Source: Zeaxanthinibacter sp. PT1 (GTDB taxonomy: Bacteria; Bacteroidota; Bacteroidia; Flavobacteriales; Flavobacteriaceae). From it: 64,000 nucleotides of DNA. A model generated the notes under the pieces. It saw only the letters and a list, made by a program, of their open reading frames with translations, was not told where the DNA came from and did no database searches. This document shows, one piece after another, positions 42,504 through 51,669 of this stretch (positions are counted from its first letter, which is position 1; the number at the start of each line of letters is the position of its first letter). A program made the translations under genes and the position numbers. Location: NCBI RefSeq assembly GCF_028464225.1, contig NZ_JAQPCN010000005.1, positions 1 through 64,000 of the forward strand. Reading direction: 5' to 3'.

Positions 42504-45500
42504 ATGCGAACCACAAAAACGGCCCTGTTCCTGGGAATACTTGCCATGTCTGCGAGCGGTATGGCCCAGGAATCAAAGATATACACTCATGATGAGCGGC
42601 AGTACCAGGAGGCCCTGGCGCTGTACAATAATGGACAGTACCAGGCAGCACAGACTATTTTTGAGAAAGTGCAACAGCAAACCAAGGATGGCGAAACCGA
42701 GGCCAACAGTGCCTATTATGCTGCAAACGCTGCCGTACGTCTGAACCAGACCGGCGCAGACCGAATGATGGAGGATTTTGTATCTAATTACCCTACTTCT
42801 ACCAAGCAGAATGCGGCCTACCGCGATGTTGCCGATTATTACTTTAACAACGGTAAGTATCCTTATGCTCTCCGCTGGTATTCCAAGGTGGACCAGGGGA
42901 GTATGTCTCCCAGGGAAGAAGAACAGTTTAATTTTAATATGGGGTATTCATTTTTTGCAACGGGCAAACCCGCCGAAGGGGAAGCATACCTGAACAAGGT
43001 GGTGAATTCTGACACCTACGGGTCACAGGCAAAATATTACCTGGGGTATATCGCTTACCAGCAGGATGACTATGAAAAGGCCAATGCCCGTTTTGACCAG
43101 ATAGAGGACCGGGAAGTACTGGATGAAAAACTTTCCTACTACCAGGCCGACATGAATTTTAAGCAAGGCAAGTTTGAAGAAGCTATTGCCCTTGCTAAAA
43201 AACAGATCCCGAAATCTGAACCCCAGGAAGTATCCGAACTCAACAAGATCATAGGGGAGAGCTATTTTAACCTAGGCCAGTATCAGAATGCCATTCCTTA
43301 CCTGGAGGCCTACAAAGGTAAGCGAGGCAAGTGGAGCAATACAGATTATTACCTGCTGGGCTACAGCTATTACAAACAAGGCGATTATGCCAATGCCATC
43401 CAGCAATTCAATAAGATCATCGGGGGAACCAACAGCGTTTCACAAAATGCCTATTATCACCTGGCAGACAGCTACCTGAAACTGGAGAAGAAGCAAGAAG
43501 CGCTGAATGCATTCCGAAATGCTTCACAAATGGATTTCAGTGCGGAAATTGCTAAAGATGCCTACCTCAACTATGCCAGGCTGAGTTATGAATTGGGGAA
43601 TGCCTATGAACCGGTACCACAGGTGCTGACCACCTTCTTGCAGAAATATCCCAATGATCCTAATTCCAGAGAAATCCAGGAGCTCCTGGTCGATTCGTAC
43701 ATCACTTCACGGAATTTTAAAGGAGCTTTAGAACTGCTGGAAAAGAACAGGGATTACGCGAGTAAAGAAACGTATCAGAAGGTAGCCTTCTACCGTGGGC
43801 TGGAACTGTTCCAGGACCTGCAGTATGCAGAAGCTTTAGAGCATTTCTCAAAATCATTACAGTTTTCGGATAATGCTTTATTCCAGGCCCGTGCCAGGTA
43901 TTGGAAGGCAGAATCGGCATACGTTCTGAATCGCTATGAAGAGGCCCTGGCCGATTTTAATTCTTTCAGGCAATTACCGAGAGCTTCGGCCACCGCAGAA
44001 TATAAAAACCTGGATTACCACCAGGGATATACGCATTTTAAAATGAAGGAATACGACCGGGCCAGCACCTATTTTGAGCGTTATGCCGCTAGCGGGGGTT
44101 CCGGACCTATGGTCAATGATGCCAATGTGCGTTTGGGAGACAGTTATTTTGTAAGCAGTAAGTACTGGCCGGCCATGGAGGCATATAACAAGGTCCTGGC
44201 AACCAACAGCACCGAAAAGGATTATGCGGCCTTCCAGAAAGCATTAAGCTACGGATTTGTCGACAGGAATGACCAGAAAATGGAGGAACTCAATGCCTTT
44301 ATTTCGCGTTACCCGGATTCGCCCCTCAAGGATGATGCGTTGTTCGAATTAGGGAATTCTTATGTCCGCAATGGATCAGATCAACAGGCCCTGCAGGCCT
44401 ATGACAGGCTGATCAGGGAATACCGCATGAGCAGCCTTGTTCCCCAGGCCCTATTGCGTCAGGGATTGATTCATTATAATGCCAACCGCAATGACCAGGC
44501 TTTAGAGAAATTTAAGTCGGTCGTACGCGATTACGCAAACTCCCAGGAAGCGATACAGGCTGTAGCTACGGCAAAACTCATCTACGTGGATACGGGCCGT
44601 GTTAACGAATATGCCCAGTGGGTAGAAGGGCTCGACTTTGTAGAAGTGACCGATGCCGAGCTGGATAATGCTACCTATGAATCGGCGAGCAAACAGCAGT
44701 TGGAAGGCAAGAAAGAAGCAGCGATAAAGGGGTACGAAGAATACCTTAGATCGTTCCCAAGCGGACTCCACAGCCAGGAAGCGCATTTTAACCTGGCTCA
44801 ACTGTATTACGGTGCAGGAAACACCGATAAGGCACTTCCGCATTACAAGCAGGTAGCCGACGGTGGCAGGGGTGAATACAACGAGCAGGCACTGACCAGG
44901 GTGGCTTCCATTTACGTGGCCAAAGACCAGTATGCCAATGCCCTGCCTTATTTACAAAGGCTGGAGGAGACCGCAGAGATCAGCCAGAACCGCACCTTTG
45001 CCCGCTCTAACCTGATGAAAGGATATTATGAGCAGGGAGATTACCAAAAGACAATCGCGTATGCAGAACAAGTGCTGTCTACCCCGGGTATAGATAACCG
45101 TATCCGCAGCGATGCCCAGGTCATGATCGCTCGTTCTGCCATCGCCACCGGCAACGAATCCAGGGCAGAATCTGCTTATGCAGAAGTGCTTAAGATTGCC
45201 AGTGGAGAGCTCGCGGCAGAGGCTACATATTACGACGCTTACTTTAAGAATAAGAATGGGAAATACGAAGCGTCCAATACGGCAGTACAGAAATTAGTGA
45301 AGGACTATGCGGCCTACAAACGATGGAGCGGAAAAGGGCTTGTGTTGATGTCGCGGAACTACTACGCCCTGGGAGACGCCTACCAGGCCACCTATATCCT
45401 TGAAAGTGTGATCTCGAATTTTGAGCAGTTCCCTGAGATTGTTCAGGAGGCCAGGACCGAATTGGCAAGCATAAGGGAAAAAGAATCTGAAAGCAATTCC

Positions 45501-45524
45501 TCCATAGAGAGCGGGGGTAACTAA
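42504..45524 (+). CDS. TPR repeat protein, secreted
   Basis: The 1006-aa protein has a signal peptide ending MAQ and then many tetratricopeptide repeats over the whole length, with recurring patterns such as ALALYNNGQYQAAQTIFEKV, AYNKVLATNS and FNLAQLYYGAGNTDKALPHY. It probably acts as a periplasmic or outer-membrane scaffold. It is followed after 8 bp by an outer-membrane barrel gene, so the two likely form a complex or pathway. Exact role unknown. Confidence 0.85.
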   Translation: MRTTKTALFLGILAMSASGMAQESKIYTHDERQYQEALALYNNGQYQAAQTIFEKVQQQTKDGETEANSAYYAANAAVRLNQTGADRMMEDFVSNYPTSTKQNAAYRDVADYYFNNGKYPYALRWYSKVDQGSMSPREEEQFNFNMGYSFFATGKPAEGEAYLNKVVNSDTYGSQAKYYLGYIAYQQDDYEKANARFDQIEDREVLDEKLSYYQADMNFKQGKFEEAIALAKKQIPKSEPQEVSELNKIIGESYFNLGQYQNAIPYLEAYKGKRGKWSNTDYYLLGYSYYKQGDYANAIQQFNKIIGGTNSVSQNAYYHLADSYLKLEKKQEALNAFRNASQMDFSAEIAKDAYLNYARLSYELGNAYEPVPQVLTTFLQKYPNDPNSREIQELLVDSYITSRNFKGALELLEKNRDYASKETYQKVAFYRGLELFQDLQYAEALEHFSKSLQFSDNALFQARARYWKAESAYVLNRYEEALADFNSFRQLPRASATAEYKNLDYHQGYTHFKMKEYDRASTYFERYAASGGSGPMVNDANVRLGDSYFVSSKYWPAMEAYNKVLATNSTEKDYAAFQKALSYGFVDRNDQKMEELNAFISRYPDSPLKDDALFELGNSYVRNGSDQQALQAYDRLIREYRMSSLVPQALLRQGLIHYNANRNDQALEKFKSVVRDYANSQEAIQAVATAKLIYVDTGRVNEYAQWVEGLDFVEVTDAELDNATYESASKQQLEGKKEAAIKGYEEYLRSFPSGLHSQEAHFNLAQLYYGAGNTDKALPHYKQVADGGRGEYNEQALTRVASIYVAKDQYANALPYLQRLEETAEISQNRTFARSNLMKGYYEQGDYQKTIAYAEQVLSTPGIDNRIRSDAQVMIARSAIATGNESRAESAYAEVLKIASGELAAEATYYDAYFKNKNGKYEASNTAVQKLVKDYAAYKRWSGKGLVLMSRNYYALGDAYQATYILESVISNFEQFPEIVQEARTELASIREKESESNSSIESGGN

Positions 45525-45532
45525 AAGTGGAA

Positions 45533-47290
45533 ATGAACATGAGACCTATAAATTTATTCATACTGTCAGTGCTATTCCTGTGTGGGAACACCCTGATGGC
45601 TCAGGAGGAACAACCCATTGGAACGGAAACGGTCACCGTGGTAAAGCCCTATTCCCCAACGGTATCGGACGCTTTTAAAATAAAGCCTGAGCCGGCATTG
45701 ACAGATTCTATTATCCTGCAGAAAAAACCCATACAGTATACCATATTTTCTGTGCCGGTAGCTTCAACTTTCAGTCCGTCCAAAGGACGTGCCGCCCAGG
45801 TAGAAAAGGAAAGCCCTGAATCGCTCTACAATTCGTACCTCACAGCTGCAGTGGGTAATTTCAATAATGCATTGGTGGATTTTTACACCAGCCATGAGAT
45901 GGACCAGGGAGACCAGCGCTTTGATGTGAGCCTTAACCATTTTTCATCCAGGGGAGATATTGAAGATACCCCGCTAGATACTGATTTTTACAACAGCAAC
46001 CTCGGTCTGAACTATACCCAGAAGGCAAGTTCATTGAGCTGGGGTGCGGGAATAGAAGGAAGTCATCGACTGTATAATTGGTATGGTATTCCCGGGGGTA
46101 TTTTGAGTGAAGCAACAGTCCAGGCTATGGATGAACAACAGCACTACTACCACGCCGGCGCTCATGCCCACCTGGAAACCGAATCTTCATTCTTTAAAAG
46201 GGGAGATATCCTGTACCGTCGTTTTTGGGATGCCGTGGACTCCGGTGAGAATCGCGCAGTATTTAAGCCACAGTTTCAGATTCCATTGGAAAATGAATCT
46301 CTTTTCATTAAAGCTAAGGTCGATTATGTAGGGGGGAGTTTTGCCAATGCCGATGTCAATAATCCCGAAAACAATACGGGCATAGACTACGGTTTGCTGC
46401 AGCTTGGTATTAACCCCAGCCTGGAGATGAAAGGGGAGGATTATACCCTGAACCTGGGCGCTAATTTTGTGTATGGCCAGGACCTGGAGAATAACGATAG
46501 CAATTTTTACATCTATCCTTCCGTCAAAGCTTCCTACAGGCTGCTCGAGGAATCTGCTATTGTTTATGTAGGGGTAGAAGGGGAGCTGGAACAGAATTCG
46601 TATTACGGGTATACCAGGGAAAACCCATATGTTTCGCCAACCTTGCAGGTGGTACCCACAGATCGTCAATACGATGCCTACCTTGGATTAAAGGGGCAGT
46701 TGTTGCCTAACCTCAGTTATAACTTTAAAGGTTCCTATACGGCAGAAAACCGTAAGCCGCTGTACCTGCTTAATGCCATTAACGAGTTCAGGGATGATGA
46801 GAAAGCATATCATTACGGGAATTCATTCGAATTGTTTTACGACGACGTAAAAACCCTTGGTCTCTTCGGAGAGCTCAATGTGGATGTCAACCGCAATTTC
46901 AGCCTGGGAATCAATGCTGCTATCTATGACTATAATACGGAAACGGGGAATCCTGCATGGAACCTCCCGAATACAGAAGCCAGTCTCTTCCTGGATTACC
47001 AGATCGGGGAGCAATGGTATGTGGGTGGAACATTATTCTATGTAGGGGAGCGTGAAGACCTGGCTACAGAGGTGGTGACTACAACCTTTCCAAGTGAGCC
47101 CAATGCGGCTTTGGTAACCCTGGACAGCTATTTTGATGCCAACGCCCATGTAGGTTATCGCTTCTCTGAGCAATTCTCGGTCTTTGTCCGTGGAAGCAAC
47201 CTGGCAGATAACCAGTACCAGCGTTGGGCTAATTTCAGGGTCCAGAGTTTACAGGTACTCGGCGGCTTAACGTATAAGTTTGATCTTTAA
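45533..47290 (+). CDS. TonB-receptor-like outer-membrane beta-barrel protein without a full plug
   Basis: The protein (about 585 aa) has a signal peptide (ending LMAQ) followed by a short segment VTVVKPYSPTVSDAFKIKPE and long amphipathic beta strands with a C-terminal LGGLTYKFDL. The barrel resembles TonB-dependent receptors of Bacteroidota, but there is no complete plug domain. Starts at 45527 (GTG), 45533 and 45539 are possible; I chose an ATG that gives a clean signal peptide. It is in an operon with the TPR protein, 8 bp upstream. Confidence 0.75.
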   Translation: MNMRPINLFILSVLFLCGNTLMAQEEQPIGTETVTVVKPYSPTVSDAFKIKPEPALTDSIILQKKPIQYTIFSVPVASTFSPSKGRAAQVEKESPESLYNSYLTAAVGNFNNALVDFYTSHEMDQGDQRFDVSLNHFSSRGDIEDTPLDTDFYNSNLGLNYTQKASSLSWGAGIEGSHRLYNWYGIPGGILSEATVQAMDEQQHYYHAGAHAHLETESSFFKRGDILYRRFWDAVDSGENRAVFKPQFQIPLENESLFIKAKVDYVGGSFANADVNNPENNTGIDYGLLQLGINPSLEMKGEDYTLNLGANFVYGQDLENNDSNFYIYPSVKASYRLLEESAIVYVGVEGELEQNSYYGYTRENPYVSPTLQVVPTDRQYDAYLGLKGQLLPNLSYNFKGSYTAENRKPLYLLNAINEFRDDEKAYHYGNSFELFYDDVKTLGLFGELNVDVNRNFSLGINAAIYDYNTETGNPAWNLPNTEASLFLDYQIGEQWYVGGTLFYVGEREDLATEVVTTTFPSEPNAALVTLDSYFDANAHVGYRFSEQFSVFVRGSNLADNQYQRWANFRVQSLQVLGGLTYKFDL

Positions 47291-47416
47291 AAATTTAGGT
47301 GGTAATCAGTGGTTAACTGATTGAATTTGACCCGGGTAAATAAACCCTATATCGATGAGGTAAGGCTGGCTGGCAGATAATTGATTAAATTGGTCTGTGA
47401 AAGACGCATTAAAGCG

Positions 47417-48535
47417 ATGCAACTCAACCAACATAAGACCTTTCTGTTTGTTTTTTTGTGCTTTAGCATAGGCTTGGGCGCACAGAACCTGGTGCGAAAT
47501 CCCAGTTTTGAAAAATACCACAGTTGTCCTGAACGCCTTGGCAACTTTCATTCCGATGTTCTTGCTTGGTCGGTCCCTACGGACGGATCTACGGATTATT
47601 TTAATGGCTGTAGTGATGCCATGGGAACACCGGTGAACTTTAATGGGCAGCAAGGTGCCGACTTCGGGAAGGGGTATGCCGGGCTATACCTGTACGCGCC
47701 GAATGATTACCGGGAATACCTACAGGCCAGCCTGGAAGAAGGCCTGGTCCAAGGCGCTACTTACAGGATATCATTCTATGTCAGCCTGGCGGAAAGATCA
47801 GATTTTGCGGTCAAGGATTTTGACCTTTGTTTTTCTGTGAATCCCGTTGCTGCTCCAACATCTAAGGTGCTTTCTAAAATGCATCTTTACAGGGATGTGG
47901 ATAATAGTTATACTTTCCTCGAGATTAAACATAGTGGATACTTTTCCGATACCAGGGATTGGCACCTGATCCAGGGTGAATTTGTCGCCGGTGGCAACGA
48001 GCGATACGTGACCATCGGGAATCTTAAAAGCAATAAACGGACTCGTATTCACCATCGTAAAAAACGGGCAAAACAAGGAGCTTATTACTACCTGGATATG
48101 GTTAAACTGGAGTTGGCAGAAAACGATTTCCGCCCTGAAGCCAGGAACGATAGCGAAGCGTATGTTGTAGGCGAAGCCAGGGTTTTCCGTGATGTGCTCT
48201 TCAGGTTTGATAAGTACGCACTTTCAAAGGCTGCAGAATCGGAACTGACGGATCTGTATCAATTCTTGCAAGGAGAACCGGGTATCAGGATTGTTATAAA
48301 AGGTCACACCGATAATATAGGAACAGAGGAGTATAACCTCATCCTCTCTCGCAGGCGCTGCGAGGTAGTGGCCGATTACCTGCATAGTTTGGGATTAGAA
48401 AAAGATAGGATCGAGTGGTCCGGTAAAGGAGGCGCCCATCCTATTGCAGATAATAGTACGGAAGCGGGGAGGCAACGCAATAGGCGGGTCGAGTTTATGC
48501 TGGTAGGTCAGCCCGGTGCATCAGAAGTTCAATAA
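47417..48535 (+). CDS. OmpA family protein
   Basis: The 372-aa protein has a signal peptide ending GLGAQ, an N-terminal beta-rich domain (about residues 25-230) that looks carbohydrate-binding-like (NLVRNPSFEKYHSCPE), and an OmpA-type peptidoglycan-binding domain at the C-terminus (IRIVIKGHTDNIGTEEYNLI, SRRRCEVVADYL). It would anchor the outer membrane to peptidoglycan. A 12-residue longer frame exists, but a start at M47417 gives the typical signal peptide. It overlaps the convergent NIPSNAP gene by 7 bp. Confidence 0.85.
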   Translation: MQLNQHKTFLFVFLCFSIGLGAQNLVRNPSFEKYHSCPERLGNFHSDVLAWSVPTDGSTDYFNGCSDAMGTPVNFNGQQGADFGKGYAGLYLYAPNDYREYLQASLEEGLVQGATYRISFYVSLAERSDFAVKDFDLCFSVNPVAAPTSKVLSKMHLYRDVDNSYTFLEIKHSGYFSDTRDWHLIQGEFVAGGNERYVTIGNLKSNKRTRIHHRKKRAKQGAYYYLDMVKLELAENDFRPEARNDSEAYVVGEARVFRDVLFRFDKYALSKAAESELTDLYQFLQGEPGIRIVIKGHTDNIGTEEYNLILSRRRCEVVADYLHSLGLEKDRIEWSGKGGAHPIADNSTEAGRQRNRRVEFMLVGQPGASEVQ

Positions 48536-49311
48536 TCCGAATAGCTGGTGGGGTACAGCAAAATGATGTCTGCTTTATTTACGTTGTGCTGGTATTGGGG
48601 GTCCCGCTCCAGGCTTTTCCATGTTTCGGATTCAAAGAATTCTTTCCAAAGCTGGTCCCGAGTCTGCCGGTCTTCAAAAGTGGTCATGTACATAAGGTTG
48701 GGCATCCGGGCCCCGGAAATCACCTCTCCATAGAAAACCGCATTAAACCCTATGCGATCAAATAATTTAATCTCACCCCCTTCATTAAACATATGCAATT
48801 TATTCCGGTATAAGCCGGGAGTTGGTGATTCATAACTGCGCAGCTCGTAGATACGCTCTTCCCGTGGTCCGTATAATGAAGGTTCTTTCATTCGCGGCAT
48901 ATCTTTAAATGCCTGCATTACTGTAGTGGTGAGTTTATAAAAAGCCGGCTTGTCATAGGGTGCATCTAAAAAAGGAGCAGCTGTTTTTTGGTAGAGTTCA
49001 TCTTGCTGCAGGGCATCGTCCAGTATCGCTATCTGCTCCAGGGAACGGATCGGGTAGTGAATGTAAAAATGGCTGAGACTGTCTAATGAATGTTCCTTAG
49101 GGTGATTTTTAAAAACTCCGATTGGGGATATCCCGTTTCGTTTAAGTGCGGGGATCAGTGCTTCCTCTATATAAAAGTCGATCAACCCCTCCTGGTCCGG
49201 GTTGCTGTAGCTATAGTCTTTCAGGAAGTAAAATTGTGGACTCTCCTGGGATTGGAGCGTAAAGCTGATGCAATACATCAGTAATAACAGAAATGGGGAG
49301 GCAAATTTCAT
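48529..49311 (-). CDS. NIPSNAP family protein, secreted
   Basis: The 260-aa product has a signal peptide ending TLQSQ. Two NIPSNAP-like ferredoxin folds are visible, one with FYFLKDYSYSNPDQ and the other with RIYELRSYESPTPG and NAVFYGEVISGARMPNLMYM. Bacterial family members have unclear functions. It converges with the OmpA-like gene with a 7-bp overlap. Confidence 0.8.
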   Translation of the reverse strand: MKFASPFLLLLMYCISFTLQSQESPQFYFLKDYSYSNPDQEGLIDFYIEEALIPALKRNGISPIGVFKNHPKEHSLDSLSHFYIHYPIRSLEQIAILDDALQQDELYQKTAAPFLDAPYDKPAFYKLTTTVMQAFKDMPRMKEPSLYGPREERIYELRSYESPTPGLYRNKLHMFNEGGEIKLFDRIGFNAVFYGEVISGARMPNLMYMTTFEDRQTRDQLWKEFFESETWKSLERDPQYQHNVNKADIILLYPTSYSDY

Positions 49312-49390
49312 ATTGAAGATTTAATACAGTAAAATATACGGATTTAATTGGTCTAAGGATGCCTTTGTTCTTCCGGTATAATAAATCTGT

Positions 49391-49398
49391 TACTTTTG
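49391..49398 (+). promoter_or_regulatory. Promoter -7 box for MFS transporter gene
   Basis: TACTTTTG fits TAnnTTTG 16 bp before the start. A TTTG at 49364-49367 may be the -33 element with a slightly long 23-bp spacer. Confidence 0.45.
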
Positions 49399-49414
49399 CC
49401 CTCCATGCCCAAGT

Positions 49415-50743
49415 ATGAGCGAAACCGTTAAAAGATCCATCATAGATCCCAGGAAAACACCATTTTTCTATGGATACCTGATCCTGTTAGTCGGGACCAT
49501 TGGAATATGGGCGAGTGTTCCCGGCCAAACTATCGGGGTGTCGGTATTTACCGACCCTGTAAAAGATGCCCTGGGACTTTCCAGGAACCAGTTCAGTAAT
49601 GCCTATATGCTGGGAACCATCCTCAGCTCTTTGGTGATCGGCAGGGCCGGGATCTGGTTTGACAGGTACGGGGCGAGGATCGTGGCTTTCGGTGCTGCCC
49701 TCACCCTTGCGCTGGCATTGGTGCTCTGTTCATTTGCCGTACACATGAGTACTACTGTGCAACAGCTCCTGGATACAGGTACCTGGATAGTACCCTTTGT
49801 ACTGATGATAGGTCTGTTCTTCCTGTTAAGGTTCTCGGGGCAGGGAGTGCTGACCATGGCTTCGCGTAACGTGATCATGATCTGGTTTGACAAGCACAGG
49901 GGAAAAGTGAATTCTTTCAGCAGTGTTGCACTTTCCTTTGGTTTTTCAGCATCTCCTTTATGGCTTAATGCCCTGATCGAGGCAGAGGGCTGGGCCGGTG
50001 CCTGGCGTTACCTGGCCGCAGGCTTATTGGTAATTGCCTTCCTGATTTTAATATTCTACAAGAATAGCCCGGAAGTCTATGGATTATTCCCGGACGGCAC
50101 CAGTTCCGAAGAAGAGCAGCAGGAGAAAATTGCCCGTGCCTTGGCCCAGAAACAATTTACCCTGAAAGAAGCCAGGCGGACCAGGGCCTTCTGGATTTAT
50201 GCTTTGATGCTAGCTTTTAATAGTTTTTTTATTACCGGTTTCACTTTTCATGTAATCTCGATCTTCGCAGACGCCGGGATGCCGAAAGAAGAAGCTATCG
50301 CTATATTCCTCCCCTGTTCGGTAGTATCAGTTTCGGTATCAACACTTTTTAATTTCCTCAGTGACTATGTCCGATTAAAATGGTACCTCTTCCTGATGAT
50401 ACTGGGCGGTTTTTGTGCCGTTATGGGGCTGCTGTTTCTCGCTTCGCCCATAGGGGTGGTATTGGTCATTAGCGGCATCGGCATACTTGGCGGCTTCTTT
50501 GCCGTGCTCAATGCTATTGCCTGGCCTAGGTTTTTTGGTCGGAGCAACCTGGGAGCGATCACCGGGAAAGTGATGTCACTATTGATCCTGGGGAGCGCCC
50601 TGGCACCCCCTGTATTCAGTTGGTATTTTTCGGCCCTTGGGTCTTATAAACTACTGGCCTACCCGGCGATGATCTTCCTGTTCGTCCTGGCCATTGGCGC
50701 CTTAAAAGCTGACAATCCGCAACCAAAAGCGAAAGAAGAATAA
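49415..50743 (+). CDS. MFS transporter
   Basis: The 442-aa inner-membrane protein has about 12 transmembrane segments, the loop after helix 2 (NAYMLGTILSSLVIGRAGIW) and the motif DRYGAR of major facilitator proteins. The overall organisation resembles the oxalate/formate antiporter branch that moves organic acids. The substrate cannot be predicted. It is followed by a NYN gene, with no sign of functional connection. Confidence 0.85.
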   Translation: MSETVKRSIIDPRKTPFFYGYLILLVGTIGIWASVPGQTIGVSVFTDPVKDALGLSRNQFSNAYMLGTILSSLVIGRAGIWFDRYGARIVAFGAALTLALALVLCSFAVHMSTTVQQLLDTGTWIVPFVLMIGLFFLLRFSGQGVLTMASRNVIMIWFDKHRGKVNSFSSVALSFGFSASPLWLNALIEAEGWAGAWRYLAAGLLVIAFLILIFYKNSPEVYGLFPDGTSSEEEQQEKIARALAQKQFTLKEARRTRAFWIYALMLAFNSFFITGFTFHVISIFADAGMPKEEAIAIFLPCSVVSVSVSTLFNFLSDYVRLKWYLFLMILGGFCAVMGLLFLASPIGVVLVISGIGILGGFFAVLNAIAWPRFFGRSNLGAITGKVMSLLILGSALAPPVFSWYFSALGSYKLLAYPAMIFLFVLAIGALKADNPQPKAKEE

Positions 50744-50828
50744 TATCGTCGGAAAACCCTGTAAGCTTTCCGTGCTGATGCACTGATAATTGGGGAATTC
50801 CACGTATTTTGCAGGAAATATATAGTTT

Positions 50829-51584
50829 ATGGACAATCGTCTGGCAGTTTTGATCGACGGGGATAATATCCCTTCTGCCTATGTTAAAGAAATGATGGAG
50901 GAGATCGCGAAATACGGGAATCCGACCATCAAAAGGATTTATGGGGACTGGACCAACCCCAGGCTGGGCAAATGGAAACAGTTATTACTGGAGAATGCGA
51001 TTACGCCCATACAGCAATACGGTTATACTTCGGGTAAGAACGCCACGGATTCGGCCATGATCATCGATGCTATGGACATCCTGTATACAGGAGATGTTAC
51101 GGGATTCTGTATTGTTTCCAGTGATAGTGACTTCACCAAGCTGGCTACCCGCTTACGCGAGGCCGGGAAACAGGTTTACGGGATAGGGGAGAAGAAGACA
51201 CCCAATCCATTTATCGTTGCCTGCGATAAGTTCATTTATATCGAGATCCTGAAAAAGGAAGCCCAGGATACTTCCACCCCCAGTTCAAGCAAAACATCCA
51301 CTAAAAGTGATGTCGATAAGATTACTGTAAAACAGATTAAGCTGATTGCCGATACCATCGAGGATGTGGCCGATGATGACGGATGGGCATTTCTTGGTGA
51401 TGTGGGAAGCCTGCTGCAGAAAAAACAACCCAATTTTGATTCACGGAATTACGGTTTCCAAAAACTGACTCCGCTGATCAACTCTATAGATGACTTTGAA
51501 ATTGAACGCCGGGAAGATTCCAAAGGGCGTAAAAAGCTCATCTATGTTAAGATCAAAGAGAAGAAATCGAAGGGCCGAAGGTAG
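50829..51584 (+). CDS. NYN/LabA-like PIN nuclease with OST-HTH/LOTUS domain
   Basis: The N-terminal NYN domain (residues about 5-145) has LAVLIDGDNIP with catalytic aspartates, TDSAMIIDAMDILYTGD, and SSDSDFTKLATRLRE, the features of a metal-dependent RNase. The C-terminal part (about 170-250) resembles an OST-HTH/LOTUS RNA- or G-quadruplex-binding domain (DDDGWAFLGDVGSLLQKKQP). This two-domain combination is common in bacteria. Cytoplasmic; function probably RNA processing. Confidence 0.82.
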   Translation: MDNRLAVLIDGDNIPSAYVKEMMEEIAKYGNPTIKRIYGDWTNPRLGKWKQLLLENAITPIQQYGYTSGKNATDSAMIIDAMDILYTGDVTGFCIVSSDSDFTKLATRLREAGKQVYGIGEKKTPNPFIVACDKFIYIEILKKEAQDTSTPSSSKTSTKSDVDKITVKQIKLIADTIEDVADDDGWAFLGDVGSLLQKKQPNFDSRNYGFQKLTPLINSIDDFEIERREDSKGRKKLIYVKIKEKKSKGRR

Positions 51585-51669
51585 GCACTTGCCTGGCATT
51601 TCTAAAAAATATTATCTTCCGGCTTTAATTTTTGCCCGGGATTCATCTTCCATAAATTATCCAAAAAAA

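Noticed and set aside
51490..51669. 60-residue N-terminal extension of the amidohydrolase
   Set aside because: It overlaps the NYN gene, is strongly basic and would bury the lipoprotein signal peptide.
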